Positions 12,874 through 27,457 of a stretch of DNA of 64,000 nt are shown one piece after another. Source of the DNA: Acanthopleura granulata (Eukaryota; Mollusca; Polyplacophora; Chitonida; Chitonidae); the NCBI GenBank assembly GCA_016165875.1, contig JABBOT010000002.1:24318265-24382264 (forward strand), given 5' to 3'. The translations under genes were made by a program, and so were the position numbers. Positions within the stretch are counted from its first letter, which is position 1. Each line of letters opens with the position of its first letter. Under the pieces are notes generated by a model, which worked only from the letters and a program-made list of their open reading frames with translations, had not been told where the DNA came from and did not search any database.

Positions 12874-14257
12874 TCACTTTTCCTTACCAATGACTGCTTT
12901 TACCAAATGTGACAGTGTTAAGCTCCGTTTACCTTTCATCTTTGGGATGTTAAATTTGCCCACTGACACTGTGGTATTCTGGGATGGCTTTTGCAGAATA
13001 GTTACCTCACACTTGGCCTTGGCACCAATGCACCTATTATTATGGTTTTTACGCTTCACTTGGAGAAAGAAATTGGGCTCCAGCATTTTGACAACTGAAA
13101 ACTGAAATGTCTGTTAGCTGGAACCTCAGATAGCCGTGGTGTATGTGTATACTCTAATTCGTCAACCTTTCTGCTTTCAGTGTAATTTATGCACATTTTT
13201 AATTTGATTTTGGAGACAAAACTATATATGTGTTGGATGGCCAGTTTCAAGACTTCACAAAAAGTATAACTTCATCAGTCAACACAGTATAATGAATTCA
13301 GCATATGCTTGAATGAGCGCCTTACAAACATGCGGATTTTTGAAGAATTACACTAAGTATTCTTGTTTCTGAAGGCAAATTTATCTTGCTCAGGCTAAGC
13401 GAGAGAGTGAATTCTGTTTGCACTCATATTAGTTCCATTGTAGTAATATTGAGTTCACATGTTGTAGTTCCTCATTGACTTCATTCAATTTGACTTCATT
13501 CAATTTGACAATTGAAATGAAAATGTGACCAAGTCTGCAATTGTACCGTGTGAATGCGATGTATTGATTTGACATACTTTTTTCATTAAAGTTTCATGCC
13601 GTACATGAGAATAGTTCATATATGTGAAGATGGCCAGCATTATGATGGGGGGAGGGGGGGTGAATAAGGCTGTGCTGAGGGGGAATGCACAAGCATCTAT
13701 GGGCTGTGGAAAGACCTTCCCATGGATGTGAAAGCGGCTTAAGACATAGAAGAATTGTGAAACATGCATTCGGAAGAAATTATACCTTCTTGAAACGCTT
13801 GGAAACATTCATTTCACACACTTTCATGATAAGAGAAGACCCCCAGCGAGGCATAATTGGCTTCACCACCCGTCCTCTCGTGGACCATGTGGGCCTTGTC
13901 AAACTCACGGAAGCCCCTTAGCTGTCCCAAGACTTCATATGTCCCCAAAACATTTCCCGGGCTTGCGTGCTTTGTAATTCACAAAAATAACTGGATGTTT
14001 TGTTGATGTTTTTTCCTAGTCGTAGTTTAAATTTGAAAAGAAAACAACTCAAAAGCTCTGAATCAACAAGGCCTGGTGCATAGCAGTGATGGTAACCCTT
14101 CTTTGAAAGAAGATACAAAAGGTTCTTCTTTCGCTTTGGCGGAACTCTCCGACACTTGGTTAGTTCTTTTTGTTATACAGAATTGTGGAGATAGCCACAT
14201 ATTGCTGATTTGTGGAGATCCTTGCATAGTGAAAGTTGCCACTTTGTTAGAGGACAT
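12874..14257 (-). pseudogene. Possible decayed coding tract, minus strand
   Basis: Minus-strand readings at 14257-14063, 14118-13918, 13808-13500 and 13250-12874 follow each other. They have partly protein-like composition (Lys-rich soluble segment near 12.9-13.1 kb). Plus-strand readings overlap some of them, so the coding strand is uncertain. CpG is again higher than in the flanks. No family is recognised. Confidence 0.22.
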
Positions 14258-14683
14258 TTTGTCATGCTGACATCAGAAAGAAATGCTGAAAGTCACAAAA
14301 AGCTGCTGTCACAAGTTGCAAAGTCGTGCAAATCTGTAAAAACTTTCAGATGAACCTTCCAGGCTAATGCAGCAGCACTAGCCAAAAGTCGTCTTCTAGT
14401 TCTAAGGCCACAAGTTATGTGAATTAAGATGCAACAACAACAACAATGCCATACTAAATTTCAAAGTCTCTCTGGCTTTCAGTAATCATGTGAAAAATAA
14501 TCAAGGATAGGTAAAAAGTGAAAACATCTATTCCACCCAGGTTTATTTGCTGTACAAGTTCCTTTGAAAATTGGAATACTTGTCTGCTAAATCACGTGAA
14601 AGTGAACAACCTGCCAGGAAATATGTAGCTTAGGCCTACCATGAGTCATTTTATTTTTTTTTTGTTATCTGTTTGGCACTCCT

Positions 14684-14775
14684 GATTTCCTTGTAGACCT
14701 ACCATGAGGCTGGCTACCATGGTATAAGTGATATATTCTTGAATATGGCATGAAACACCAATTAAATAAATTTAA
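14684..14775 (+). mobile_element. SINE family B, 3' fragment
   Basis: Only the end is kept: accatgaggctggctaccat, ggtataagtgatatattctt, and a gaaacaccaattaaataaat tail. Confidence 0.78.
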
Positions 14776-15093
14776 GTTCAGTCCAAAATGTTTTGAAAAC
14801 AACTCTCTTTTATATAATTCAGCATATTTTAGTCATATGTAGTGTGAAATACGCTGCATTATCCGGTTGTGAAAACCCTTCGGCATTTGGCCAATGTATG
14901 GCAGGATGCCTCGCCCTAATAGGCCTGTGCCCCCAAGAAGGCCTTTCCACCATGCCCCTCTCAATTCCTGGCCCAGGGTTCTGAATAATGATGATGAAAC
15001 ATCGGCGTCATACCATTGCCAGGTACTAGCTTACTCTTAATACCTGTCCCTTAAAAGATATTTGTTTTCTTTTGCCAGACATATACTATGATA

Positions 15094-15739
15094 TTAACTA
15101 TGGTTGGCACACAAGCAGGAAACGGTGTTTATCCTGTCTGTATATATTACACACTTACATTGGTAGATGACAGGGTTAATTGCTTGCTTTCTTGCTTTTT
15201 TGTCGAAAAGGGTTTCTACAACACAATGTAGATGATATGCTTGTTTAGCACTGTTGTGTGTATACATGACAGATAAGCCATGTTTTACAATTTGTACATC
15301 TGAGTCCTCACATGCTTTGTAATTCACATGTCATTTGTTCAAGATAACAACTCTTCCGTGAAATTATAGGAAGGGGCTCACCCACTTCAGGGCGAGGAGA
15401 TTGTGAAGTGTAGATGCGGTTACATGCCTGAAGTATTAAATCCCAGGAGCAGTTTAAGGTTGGATGAAAACAACTGGGATAAAAGGATTTGTGATCTATT
15501 GTCAAGCACTTGGATTAGTGTAGTTTATGTAATATTGTAGGAGGTCTTGTTGAAAAGGTGCAGACAAATGGTTTTGGAACAAAGTCAGTGTGTTCATCTG
15601 GTACACAGCTACTGTTCAGCTCTGGCATTGGGTATTTATGTTCTGTTTGAAAACAGATTGCACACCCCACAACAATGGTCTTCTTAGACAAGGGTTTGGG
15701 TAGTGCTGAAAGAAAAAACATATGGAATGTTGTATTCAA
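15094..15739 (-). pseudogene. Possible decayed coding tract, minus strand (three abutting frames)
   Basis: Three minus-strand readings lie end to end: 15739-15515, 15505-15308 and 15327-15094. Each has 65-77 codons. The last two overlap by 20 bp, as a frameshifted single gene would. Composition is protein-like, with several Cys. The family is unknown. Confidence 0.25.
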
Positions 15740-16079
15740 CAGGCTATAGCAGTATCACTTGACAAATCAAATATCTGTGAGCTGTTGTGACCTTTGTACA
15801 GGATGGAGGTGGTGTTATGGAGGTGTAGAGGATTGTTTACATGAGATGATCTGGCTGGACTGGAGGGAGAGAGAACATCCACACACAGGGCATCTGTACT
15901 GGACTCCTGTAATCATATACAAAACAAGGAGCTAAACCAATACCTCAGTGCAAACTCTGCAGTCTGCATGTGAACAGTCATCTAGGAAGGACATGAAAAA
16001 ATGATAGAGACTTACATATATCTGGCATGTAAGGTGATTAAAACATATAATACAGCAAACATGTTTAGAGTCGCTTACA

Positions 16080-16080
16080 G

Positions 16081-16144
<64 letters not shown>
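16080..16144. repeat. Compound (AT)n(GT)n microsatellite
   Basis: About 13 at units pass into about 19 gt units with one ttt interruption. Confidence 0.95.
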
Positions 16145-16149
<5 letters not shown>

Positions 16150-19100
16150 ATGAAAATAGTTCCAGCAGTTTTGGAGAGTAGGTTTCATATTGAACATTTC
16201 AGTCAATAGACAGAAACAAACAGAAGGCCTAACAAGTAGAGAATGTGATAACATCCTCAAAATAGCAACTCGACCTCTAGCATCATCACATTCTCAGACA
16301 AACTTGGGGGAAACATGTTTCTGTTATCACCCCTGTAGTCTTCAAAAAAGTTAAGACATTGGCATTGCTACCAAAACATGCACGTCAAAATAAGTGATTG
16401 GAATGTACCTGAATGTTAACCAGACGCAGTTGGTACCTGCACACATACACATACATACATGTTCATTTTCTCCGTGAACCATTTACTTTGCCCCCGGCAC
16501 TAATCATGTTATCTAATCAGTGAAATGCTGATTAAATAAACAAAGTTAACAAGTTTGAAATATTGGCTCACAATATTATACAAATGCTGCTTTATGTAGC
16601 TCTGTTTCATTCTTCAGTGCTTATACGTGTGGCTTTCAGAACACAGATCTTACATTCACTACATTAAACTTGGAACGTATTATATATTTGGCACATATTG
16701 TCCTTAAAGCTTAATCTTTATAGTGGAAAAACAAATGTACTTTCATCATAATGTAAAAGTTTTCTGACTTTGTTGTTTGTGACTAATGAGTACTATTATG
16801 TCACAATAAGCACAAATGTAGCTGGCTCATCAAGAGCATTCAGATGTTGCCATTTTCCAGATTGCTATATTACCTTGCTAGACTAGAGTTGGCCTACACT
16901 TGGCATCATGTCGAAAAGTTGAACACCTGGAGCCTATGAATTACCACATGGAGACATGTATCATTAAATTAATATGATGGCAGACATTCTGCCTGGGAAC
17001 CCAGATTATTCAGTTAGTAATGGACAGAAGAAGCTAATAAATTACTGCTGTAAAAGGAGAAAATGATCTAAAGTTTGGCATCAGGAGTGAATTTCACATT
17101 ACGTACATGTAGATACCCAGTCCTGCGATTTTGTAAGCGCTTTTGATGACGCATCCATGCTGTCCCAACACAGTGCACCAGTTACTTTCTTAAGTGTTAC
17201 TTCATGATCTTTTTCATTCAAGGACAACACATCCACTGAATTGAGGACTGAAAGAAAACTGCTTTAGTGGTGCTCAGCTTTGACACATTGATGGCATAAC
17301 AGGTGAAGTGTCTGTGTTCCAGGTTAATTAATGATAAATCAGTGGTTAATGCAAAAGCAGAGTGAGGAACAAGACAATTCAATCTTGGACCAACATTTAT
17401 GTAAATGTTTTTTGCAAAAGGTATAATATGATTTAAAATGAAACAATAACTGACGTCTGGCTTTTGTGATATAATTTCAATTACCTGTGTCGTTAAAAGC
17501 TATAAATAACTGGTGTTTCATTTGGTTAAGTACACCAGGTCTCTTAAGTGAAGAGAATAAAAGGCGACTAAATTGGAGGTCTCTGGAAAAGGCTGGGTAA
17601 TCACAATAGGCACTTTGTTAATTAAGTGTACATTTCACATAACTGACAACGTTGCTGGCAATGCTGTTATTGACTATTTAATGGTTATTTTAAGCATATT
17701 AGATTATTATATACAAAACTACTGATATATGTAATGTGTTGTTGAATTTTAATCGACTCAGTACTGCCAGTCTGGAGCTGAATCCTAATGGTTCCTTCAG
17801 TCATGCATCCATTGCACTTCACACTTCATTATTTTAAGTTTGTGATAATGGTGTGATGGTGATACTACATTATACATGTAAGTTGTCCAGAAGCCGATGA
17901 GGGTGTGTGAATATGTTACAGAAGATCTTGGTTATGGTTATCTTGTATTATCACAATGACCGTATGACCTGGTCACTGCCAGCCGGACACAGCTGCTTCA
18001 CCCTTCTCTTGGTTAATACTTACTCAGTAACTTGTCATGTTGGCCACATTCTCATCATGGCTTACATACCAACATCCAGAGGCTAGGGAGTTCCAAGAAC
18101 CAGTATGCGGTGGTGGAGGCTCACCCTGTCAGCAGTCTACTGGTTTCAGGCTTCAGTCTTCAGTCTTCATTTAGTATTCCAGAACATACATGAATGGATT
18201 TGTCATGAACAAGATACAGTGAAATTGTGTTGTACCAACTGTTCTTGGTCCAACATCACCATAAGGTGGTAGCCCAAATAAAGTGCGACCAGTTCTCTGC
18301 TATTGCATTGCACATAATTAACATTTAGTATAAGCTTTGTGTTCAGTGTCCCACCTTGCAGTTACATGATGCAGATAACTTCTGCAAAATTTTGCTTTGG
18401 TAAATTGAAAGTTCATAATTTTTAATTAGTATGGAGCAAACAAGATACTCCCAGATAATGCAAGTAAGAATCATTTGCTCTTTGAAGTTAAAAGAAAAGC
18501 TGATTTTGTTGGAAAGCATTGTTGGTACCCATACCCATGGTTATGCTTAGTACATATAAAAGTAGAAAGATTCATTGATACCATCAGAGCTTTCTTCTCT
18601 GTTTCTTGTGTGGGTCAAACTTTGATGTGCTCTCAGGTTGATGTTTGGTTTTCAAGTGTATTGCTGTGGACCACAGAGCTGTGTTTGTTTTTTCTCAGTA
18701 AGCCTCTAATGAACATCATTGCCAAGGTTGTCAGCTCAGAGTGATGAAGTGTGCTGCAGTGGTTCTCAGTGTTCCAAAATTCCTGCCCCTCTCTGTGGTA
18801 TGGAACAGGCCTCAGAGTGGTTGAAGCCTCATTATCCTGGAAAGAAAGGAACTTACTGGCGTCTAGAGGTGCCTGGTGAGCAGATATACCTATGCTCTGT
18901 CGACAGTGTACACATATATCCAACTCATTATGACATTCTTAACTTTGATCATGGGAGTATTCAAAAGAATAAAGACCTGTTTTAGATGTATTAATTCAGG
19001 GACAAACCTCAAGTATTTCAGTTTTCTGAATATTTGTTGCTTTTTTTTTCTTTTTTGTTGATATGGACATTGGTGTCCTCTGTAAAAAATGGAATTACTG

Positions 19101-22100
19101 CTGTTTGTTTTGTTGTAAACTTGAAAGTTAAGGAAGAGCATGTGGCAGATCTTCAGAGAGGACACATGTACAAAGAAAAGAGAAATGTACTAATATTGTT
19201 ATATATTTAAGAACATAGGGTGACAGGTGCATGTAGTGAAGGACAGGTTATTTAGAGTTCACTTTTGAGATGGCCTGTACCAGAAAAAGGTGAAAACATT
19301 TTCACTGTACTTGAAATTCTAACTTATCAGAAACTAAGGAGGACTGGATTTTTGTTTTATGTTTACCTGCCTTAAAAACAAGCTTGTAGTCTGTGAAGAA
19401 CTTCTGTACTAAGTTTTCTAAGTTATTAAATATTGTATGTATTTCAGCTGTAGCAAATGGCATATGTGTGAGTATGAATATTGTAACAAGGTGGTGTTCA
19501 TTTATTTTAAATGTCTATTTGTTATGAGTTGTTGAAGTTAATTGCAAAGTGGATTGATTGATTTGTCCAGAAAGTCACAAAGGTGTTGTTGGCAAAGCTG
19601 TGGTATTTTTAGTATCCCCGTGTTATATTTCCTTGGTATTTTCAGTTTAGACAAATCAACAGAATTCTGCTGAATTAACATTTTCATGCAGTAGACAAAT
19701 ACAAACAATTGTTTCAGTTGATGATTCATGTTCTGGTGGTGTAAATTTGGATGGTTTTTTTACGGCAAATCCATGGGTTTGAGTTGTGTGAAATGCATCA
19801 AAATTGGTAGTTAATTTGACTTACGTGAGGAAAAAATATTTTGCTGCAGCTAAGTGCAGGCCTGGTGACCGACCACCCAGAAAATGGGCTAACCTAGATA
19901 ACTGAACTTAGCACTTTTTGTTGTATATTATCACACACATGTGCTGACTATAAGAATGTAGTTGTAGTTCCCATGCTGTGAAGTTATTACTATCGAAATA
20001 TTTTGTTTTCTTCTGTGTTGGAGCCTGGCTGTGATGGTAGTTACAAGCAGTGTTTTTGTTGAACTGGTGCACATAAGTCATTTAAAGGGAGACACATGTA
20101 CTTTTGCATCAGGTGTTGCTCTCCAAAAATGAGCACGGTGGCAATCGAATGATGTAGATTTTTTACGTATCAGTTAAGTGCTGTAAATAGATGTGTAGTG
20201 AGGAGAGAACATACAGCAGAAAATGTTGGGAAGGGTCAGCGTTACCATTCTAGGTGGATGAATGTCACATGAACTTTGTCCTGTATGTTGGGGTGTTCCT
20301 GTGTTTCTTCATGGACAGTTTTACATGTGTGTCTTTTTTGCTTTCAAATGTGTATGTTTTTTGTGCTTTGAGATGACCGTAGGCTTCAAAGTTGTTCGTG
20401 TGGTTTGTGTGCTCTTCTCAACATTGAAAGAACAACATTTGAGCATTTAGCATTAGGTCAGGTGTTATTTAAAACCAAAAGGGAAAGGGGGGGTTGGGCA
20501 AAGCAAACTTGGTAAAGGAGAAGTTATAAACCGAAACAAGCAAACCATAGGTAAATACAGCGATAAATTTGCAATCCATATTGTTGATGTGCCTTCTGGA
20601 AATTGTACACATATGTTAAGAAATTATGTTCCCTAAACAAAAGATGTACATGTCTATTGCACCAAGACAATAATCTTATCAAGTAATCACTGTATAAATC
20701 ACAAAGGGATTGCCAGTGTGTCTGGGTGAAGGGTTCACTTTTGACAACTCATTCATCACCACACAAGAAATTACTCTGCCTCTATTAGACCTTGCTGCTA
20801 AAACTATTCTTTCTGAAGACAGGAGGGAGATATAGTCCAGTAGATTTCCTGGATAACCTGGAACACTCAGAGTTTCCAGACTGTCAAAGCATTGCTGGTG
20901 TGGTTAAGAGGAGAGGCTGGGGGAGAGGGGTGTGGGGCTGGGGTGGAGGGGATTAGGAATGGGTAGCTTTACCTCCTGCCTACTGTTTCCACACCCTCCT
21001 ACTGGCAGGCGCATGACTGACTTGCAGAATTGGTCGTGAAACAGGGGCCATCGCAGTTTTGTAGACTATGTCGCCAGAATTGATTATCGATCCAGCACTG
21101 TAATACGTAAGCCAAACGCCTTCTTTTCTCTCAAGCAGAACAAACCAGATGGACTTCACAGACATTAACCCATAATGAGCTAACTTTGATTGTAACAATC
21201 AACCCCTCTCATGTGCCTGTTTGCACATTCTTATGTTAGTCTTGTCTTCCACTAACAAGGCAAGCAAATCTGTTTGTCACACATGGGAAAGTTTGTCATT
21301 AAAAGTAAAAGGTATACACCATCAGGACATGGACATATGTTAAGATTCTTTTAAATGACGGTTGCAATACTTTCAAGTGGTTGGATGTGTTTAAGTAAAA
21401 GATGTTCCCAAAGAAGACCAACTCATATACTGGTATACTTTTTAAGATATACCTGATACTTCAGGAATAATGATAGAAGTTGCATACTACAAGTGTGATT
21501 TGTAGAAATAAAAAAAAAAAATGAACTGTATTCAAGGAGTGACAAATGTTGTGACTTGAGTATTGTAACAAATAGGTGATGTGTTTGTTGTCATTGTGAG
21601 ATCCAGTAGGCTAGACAACCTTGGGCACACCTCCCTTGGTAACTTTGCCCAAGATGATTCTTCTATCCACCTCCCCCACCCCCACCCCCAACCTATCCAC
21701 TCCCCAACCCCATGCATCTCTCCCAGAGGTCAGCCGGACCTCCCTGGGGTCAGCAGTGGCCTGCTAACCCCTCACCCCTATGTAGGTAATCAACAAGAAT
21801 GAGTGTTAATAAGCTTAAACAGTTAAACATGTGCTCAGTTAATACCCTACACTTTCTAAAAAGATAGCAGCTGGAAGGATGGAAGAGCTGTTATGGTTCA
21901 AGTACATGTAGCATATTTGTTTAATATTTAGTCCCTAGGCATGGTATAATGTTTAGTGATTAAGTACCAGTCAGCACATATATAATTGTGCAGTTTTTAG
22001 TGTTTTGCTATTCTCTTATACTTCAAGCTACTGAAATGAAAATATTTGCCTTGATGTTGCATCCAAAACAGAAGAAAAATATGCATTGATTGTGATGTCC

Positions 22101-22865
22101 ACCAAGTGTTGGGAGGTTGAAAACGTTGAAAGCTTTACAAAACAGCAAACATTTTTTGTTAATAAATGATGTTACAGGCTGTCCAACATACGAGTCATTA
22201 ACATGAAAAAATTATGAGTTGAAATATGGTTTGGGGATAATTTTGATCTTTAAGGTAGGCATGTTATTAGTGATCTAGGTGAACAGGTATAACTGACCAT
22301 CCAGAAGGCAGGCCAGTTGTGGAGGGTAGGGGTAGGAGAAGGGTTGAGAGGTGGGCAGTAGGGGTTAGACTGGACTGTGAAGTGATGTGGTGATGAAGGA
22401 GGCTGTCATGTGGTCACACTTCACCAATCACATTATCTCTGCAGAGCCAGTTAACCACATCTGGTCACCATCAGCACAGATCAGCAGAACCCACAGAAAG
22501 GCTTTTGAACTTTTATCTTCAAGATAAACAATTATGGCCTGCTGAACAGCTACCCATGAATACATTTGCTAATATATGTATGTTTTGGCTTTGTTTAACG
22601 TAAGGAATCTCTGTATTTGATTACAGACACTGGTAAAGGATCCAGGATCTGGTACCCTGTTTCAAGATTTTTCTTAGACCACCCACCTCCAAAAGTATTA
22701 AAACTTGTTGCTTCATTCATATTAATACACTGAAGACTTTGTTCAGAAATCCAAGGCATAAGTAGAAAGGAAAAAAATCTTGAAAACCCCCATCAAATAA
22801 TTATGTAATTATATCAGAATCACTGAAAAGTACATTTATAAAGTGAATTAAAGAGTTCTGTCTCT

Positions 22866-22911
22866 TTCTTCTTTTTTTTTTCTTTTTTTTTTTTTTTTTT
22901 AATCTTTTTTA
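22866..22911. repeat. T-rich tract
   Basis: Long T runs with c interruptions, including one of about 20 T. Confidence 0.85.
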
Positions 22912-25900
22912 GATATTTTATGGCCTTATTTCTTGTTATTTGTTTGTGTGTGGTTCAGTGTTCTGTATTTTTTGCTGTACTTGAGTACACTTTCTTGGCT
23001 TGATTGGTTGATGCAGAGTTCGTGTATACGTGCCGACCTTACTTTGTTTTCGTGCATACATAGGCCAGTGATGAAGAGTCAAATAGAGGAAGCATTCTTC
23101 AGGTATGAAATCAGTGCCTCTGACCTTCATTGTACACTTGTAAGACTATGACCTTAACTCTGCCTTGTAAAAAAAAAATAACCTGAGAAAAAAAACAAGC
23201 CCAAGCAGAAAGACTTGGTAATGTAATTAAATGAGAAGGAGGTGTTTATCGTAGAAGCAACTGGTGAGCCCACTCAGGTTCTAGAAAGTTGCTACTCCCA
23301 CAGACATTCTTATCTGGTCCACAAAACTTGATGGGGGCTGATACACCTTGTTACCGTAGTCGGCTCTTTCATAACTAGTAGCTTTCCGACAGGTTTGTCT
23401 TAACTACTATTAGACAAGCAGAAGAACTGTGGAGATATTGCTTGGGAAGCTATTACATAACAACTGTTTATCAGCGTTCGACTCTCATTTAGGCCACTAA
23501 TAAGAGTGATGGAAATTTAGCAGTCACCATGCATGTAAAGTACATGTATGTAATATGTATCTAGAAAGTATTGCTCTGGTGCCATTAAAAAAAACTAGAA
23601 CAATCACACACTGAGTTGCCTTAAAGTACTTGGAATTCATAAGTTTGAGTTTCATGTTAGAGTACTGTAAAACTTAGACGGCTACATTGAAAACATGTTA
23701 AGATATGAATCTGTTTTGATAAGGAATGCCCGTGGCATAATGGATGTATCAATGGCGACAGGCTGAAATTATGTCACAGCTGTAATTTATAGGAGCTATG
23801 TTGATTCAGCTGTTAATTGAAAGTACAAGATGCGTTTAGTTGTAAAATATTTCTAATATAAGAAGATTTGCACCCATATAGTTTGGACTGGCGTGTGCCG
23901 GTTTCTATTTATAGAGACTGATTAATGGTAAGCACATGGCTGGGGCAGGAGGTGGGTGGGGGGAGGGATGGTGGTTGTGGAGGCTGTAGTTCAGGTACAT
24001 TCCCCTGCCTGCAGCAGAGTAGTGCACATCATGGTTCCTTGTCTCTAGTCAGCACTGCCTCATCTCTACTTAGACCATCCTCTTCACCATCAGCAGTAGA
24101 TAGGCCCTCTCAGCTGTTCACACATCACTAGCAGGCCTGGGCTCTGGCTGACCCTGAGTCTGTGTGTGTATGTGTTGAGATAGCAAGGGCTGGGGTACTC
24201 AGGCGCAGGGGAGTCTTCACTATTAGTACATTAACAGCCTCTCTCTGATACCATGGAATTTTGCTGGGGACAAGGTTTGAGCTGTCACCTGGACACGCCA
24301 CAGGACTGACAGGCGCCTCACCCTAGTAAATGGTACCCTCATGGCTGTGCTCAAATCCTCACCGAGCTCATCCCTGTGACAGACAACAATAAGCCAGTTG
24401 ATCTCTGTGAATGATCCATTACATGGAATCTGTCATTCATCTCTGACCACTGTTGGAACAACAAAGTGACCTCAAGACAGAATCAACAGCAAGCCTTTGA
24501 ACTGTTTAACTGACATTAATAGTGATATCATGGCTTGCTTAGTTCAGAATTCTGCCTCTGTTGGTGAGTAAATATATCTATATATGGATATTTGGTGTTT
24601 ACTCTCTGTCCTAATTGTCTCCTTAGACTTCAACTAAATTTAATCTCTAAATTATATACATGCTATGCAGGTGATGTCAGTTTGTAATGAACAACAAGGA
24701 AGCCAAATTAGAATTTCATTGCGAAAAAGTTATCACCATTGATCACAGCACAAACAATTTTTTCACTTTTTTGTCTTTTTAAACCTGGCATATGTAAAAT
24801 TTACCAGAGAAGAATATTGTGAATATATCAGGGCTGTGCAGTTCTTATGAATTTTCTCTCTCTGACAGCAGCAGATACGTATACAAGCACTTAGTCTTGT
24901 AGTGCTATTAAGGTTCACAGTTGGACTGATGGACATGTATGTTTGAAATTTTGGTCAGAGAATTTCCAGCTGTGGACACCACTGGGTCCTGTTAGTGTAA
25001 TCTGACAAGATCTTTGTGATTGGCTTGACCAGTGTAAGTGGGAAGGGTAGAAGGCTGGTGGGTCAGTTTAGATCACATACCATTATCAGGACTGGAATCT
25101 TTGAGCTGACAAGTGCTCAGGGAAGGTATTGCCTGAAATGTCACCAGAAGACAGCTCCAGTAGATATATTACCAATCTACAAGTTACAGGTCAGCACTTT
25201 CTGCATGTCTGCAGAAACACATGGGCTTTTGTCATGTCAGAGCAGAACATTTTTAACCTTGATTATAAGATTATGATTTGTGTTATTTTGGGCAAGATTT
25301 TTTCGGCATTTTTATGATGAAAAACATAAATTTGTATGTGTATTAGCGTTCGCAGGTGACCGCAGAAAGTACAAAATACTGCAATATGCGTGTGTGTTCC
25401 ATTTACTGGTTTAAGAGAACATTTATCTTTAACATTGCACTTGGTTACTCAAGGTAAGGCATTCTTCCATGTGGAATCAGCTGGCGTCCAGTATGTTTAG
25501 TAGAAACAGTTATATGGTGGTCTAGTGTGTTTATTCACCCCAATGTACACAATTTACAATATCGCAGCACCATTGTAAAGCCAAAGATCACATGCTAGCT
25601 TTTGGAACCTCACTCTCTTAGGTCCAACTGCCTGGCCGGATTCCACCTCTGTAGAATAGTTTATAATCATTGAGGAACCCAGACCTGGACCTCACCCAAT
25701 TGTCCCAGGCAATATGTCAAGGATTACCGAGTCCATTGAGTTTCAAGCTGGAACAAGAAATGTAGATACCAAACACACAAATCAGTCGAACACTATTCAC
25801 ACCACTGCACTGGGATTTAAGAGGCTAAGGTGTCTGAGAATGGACTATTTTCAGAAATGTAGATAAATTATTGATTCATTGTTGGCAGAGTTCCAAGTGT

Positions 25901-26948
25901 TTTTGGTTGCCGTGAGTGGCAGTTGAGGATAATAGTCTGTGACGAATGTGTATATACATATACCAGTGCTTATAAATATGCATGTACATGCACATATTTA
26001 TGATGTATCTGTAAAGTAGGAACAGGCGAAGTAGGAATGTGGATGAAGGAAACAAATTAAGGAAAAAAATAAAAGGTTTAAAAAAAAAAATTAGTTTGTC
26101 CTGGATATATTAAGTTTGAAGAAGTATATGCTGTTATGAAGGAACACACAATGATTTTGGAAACTTCCTACGACACATGAAGTTTCTGAACCCTTTTACG
26201 CAAAATGAAATGGTTAATAGACAAGTATTAAAGAATGCGACGTTAAATTTAACTCCATCTTTTCTTTTGTGAGATCTCTGCATTCACAAACATTCTTTTG
26301 TCAGAATGCTAAACCCTATTTCTAGACCAAGTTTGCATTTCATTGCATGGTAGTTGATTCTGTAAACCAAAAGCATGTGTGGTAAAGGTGTTCTAAGATT
26401 AAAAACTCAATTCTTGTCTGCCTCTTAGTGAGATTGTAAGAAATGATTTAACTGCTGCTTTGTCTTTGCACATGAAATCTGTCAAAACAGGAGTGTATAT
26501 ACCCTATAAGTTTTTCTGCAGGAAATTGAAAAAGGTGCTTTGATGTTAGAAAATACAGTACCTCCAATTCAGCTACATACTTTGAAGATGCTGCACATTG
26601 ACTGCATAAGTACATTTAAGTGTATGTGGATGTAAACAGGCCCTATATAGCACTTTACCAGCTGTGATGAGCTTATCCTGTGGAACTAGGTCATCTCTTG
26701 GCATCCAGGAAGTCAAGGAATCCCCCAGTTATCTGACCACTTACATTAGCACAAATTTTGTCCTCCATCAGGAATCTTCATTGCACCATGTACCCTCATT
26801 GTGATACCTTAAGAAATGTGCTTGTTTATGAGAGCTTCATCAGCTTCTTCAAGCATAACCTGATGCGTCGTATGTCCAGCAAAATATTGGGCTTAGTTTG
26901 CTGTTTCTTACCCACTCCATGCATACATTTGCCCTCACTGTCTCACCA

Positions 26949-26951
<3 letters not shown>

Positions 26952-26985
<34 letters not shown>
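26952..26985. repeat. (AT)17 microsatellite
   Basis: Pure alternating at run. Confidence 0.95.
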
Positions 26986-26989
<4 letters not shown>

Positions 26990-27412
26990 TGGAAGACATT
27001 CTTGCTATGAACACCTTCAGGTATGTGTATGTGTTCTTCTGGGCACTGATTATGGTGAGCTCAGAGGTAAAGATTGAGGTTGTTTGGTGTTCTTGTACAG
27101 CTGCTATACTAATGAAATGTGTTCAATATTTGGTGACTCAGTGTACTGAACTGGAATATGATTTCAAAGTAATGTTCTGCTGTCTTGGGTTTAACTGACA
27201 TAATTAGTGGCTCTTGGGGTCTTTGATTCCATAGAAGTCTTGTGTTAAGCAATTAGACTTGCACAAACCACCTCACTTGGTTATACTATGACCATTCATT
27301 GAATAGAATGCCTGACCTGATTGTGCAAGGGACAGTAAAAACAGTCTTGACTATTTGGCCAGAAAGGACAGTGAGATGGCTGTAACATGTAAGCTTCAAC
27401 AAGAAGGCACAA

Positions 27413-27457
27413 TATTATTATTATTATTATTGTTATTATCATCATTATTATTATTAT
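27413..27457. repeat. (TTA)n microsatellite
   Basis: About fifteen tta-type triplets with g and c interruptions. Confidence 0.92.
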
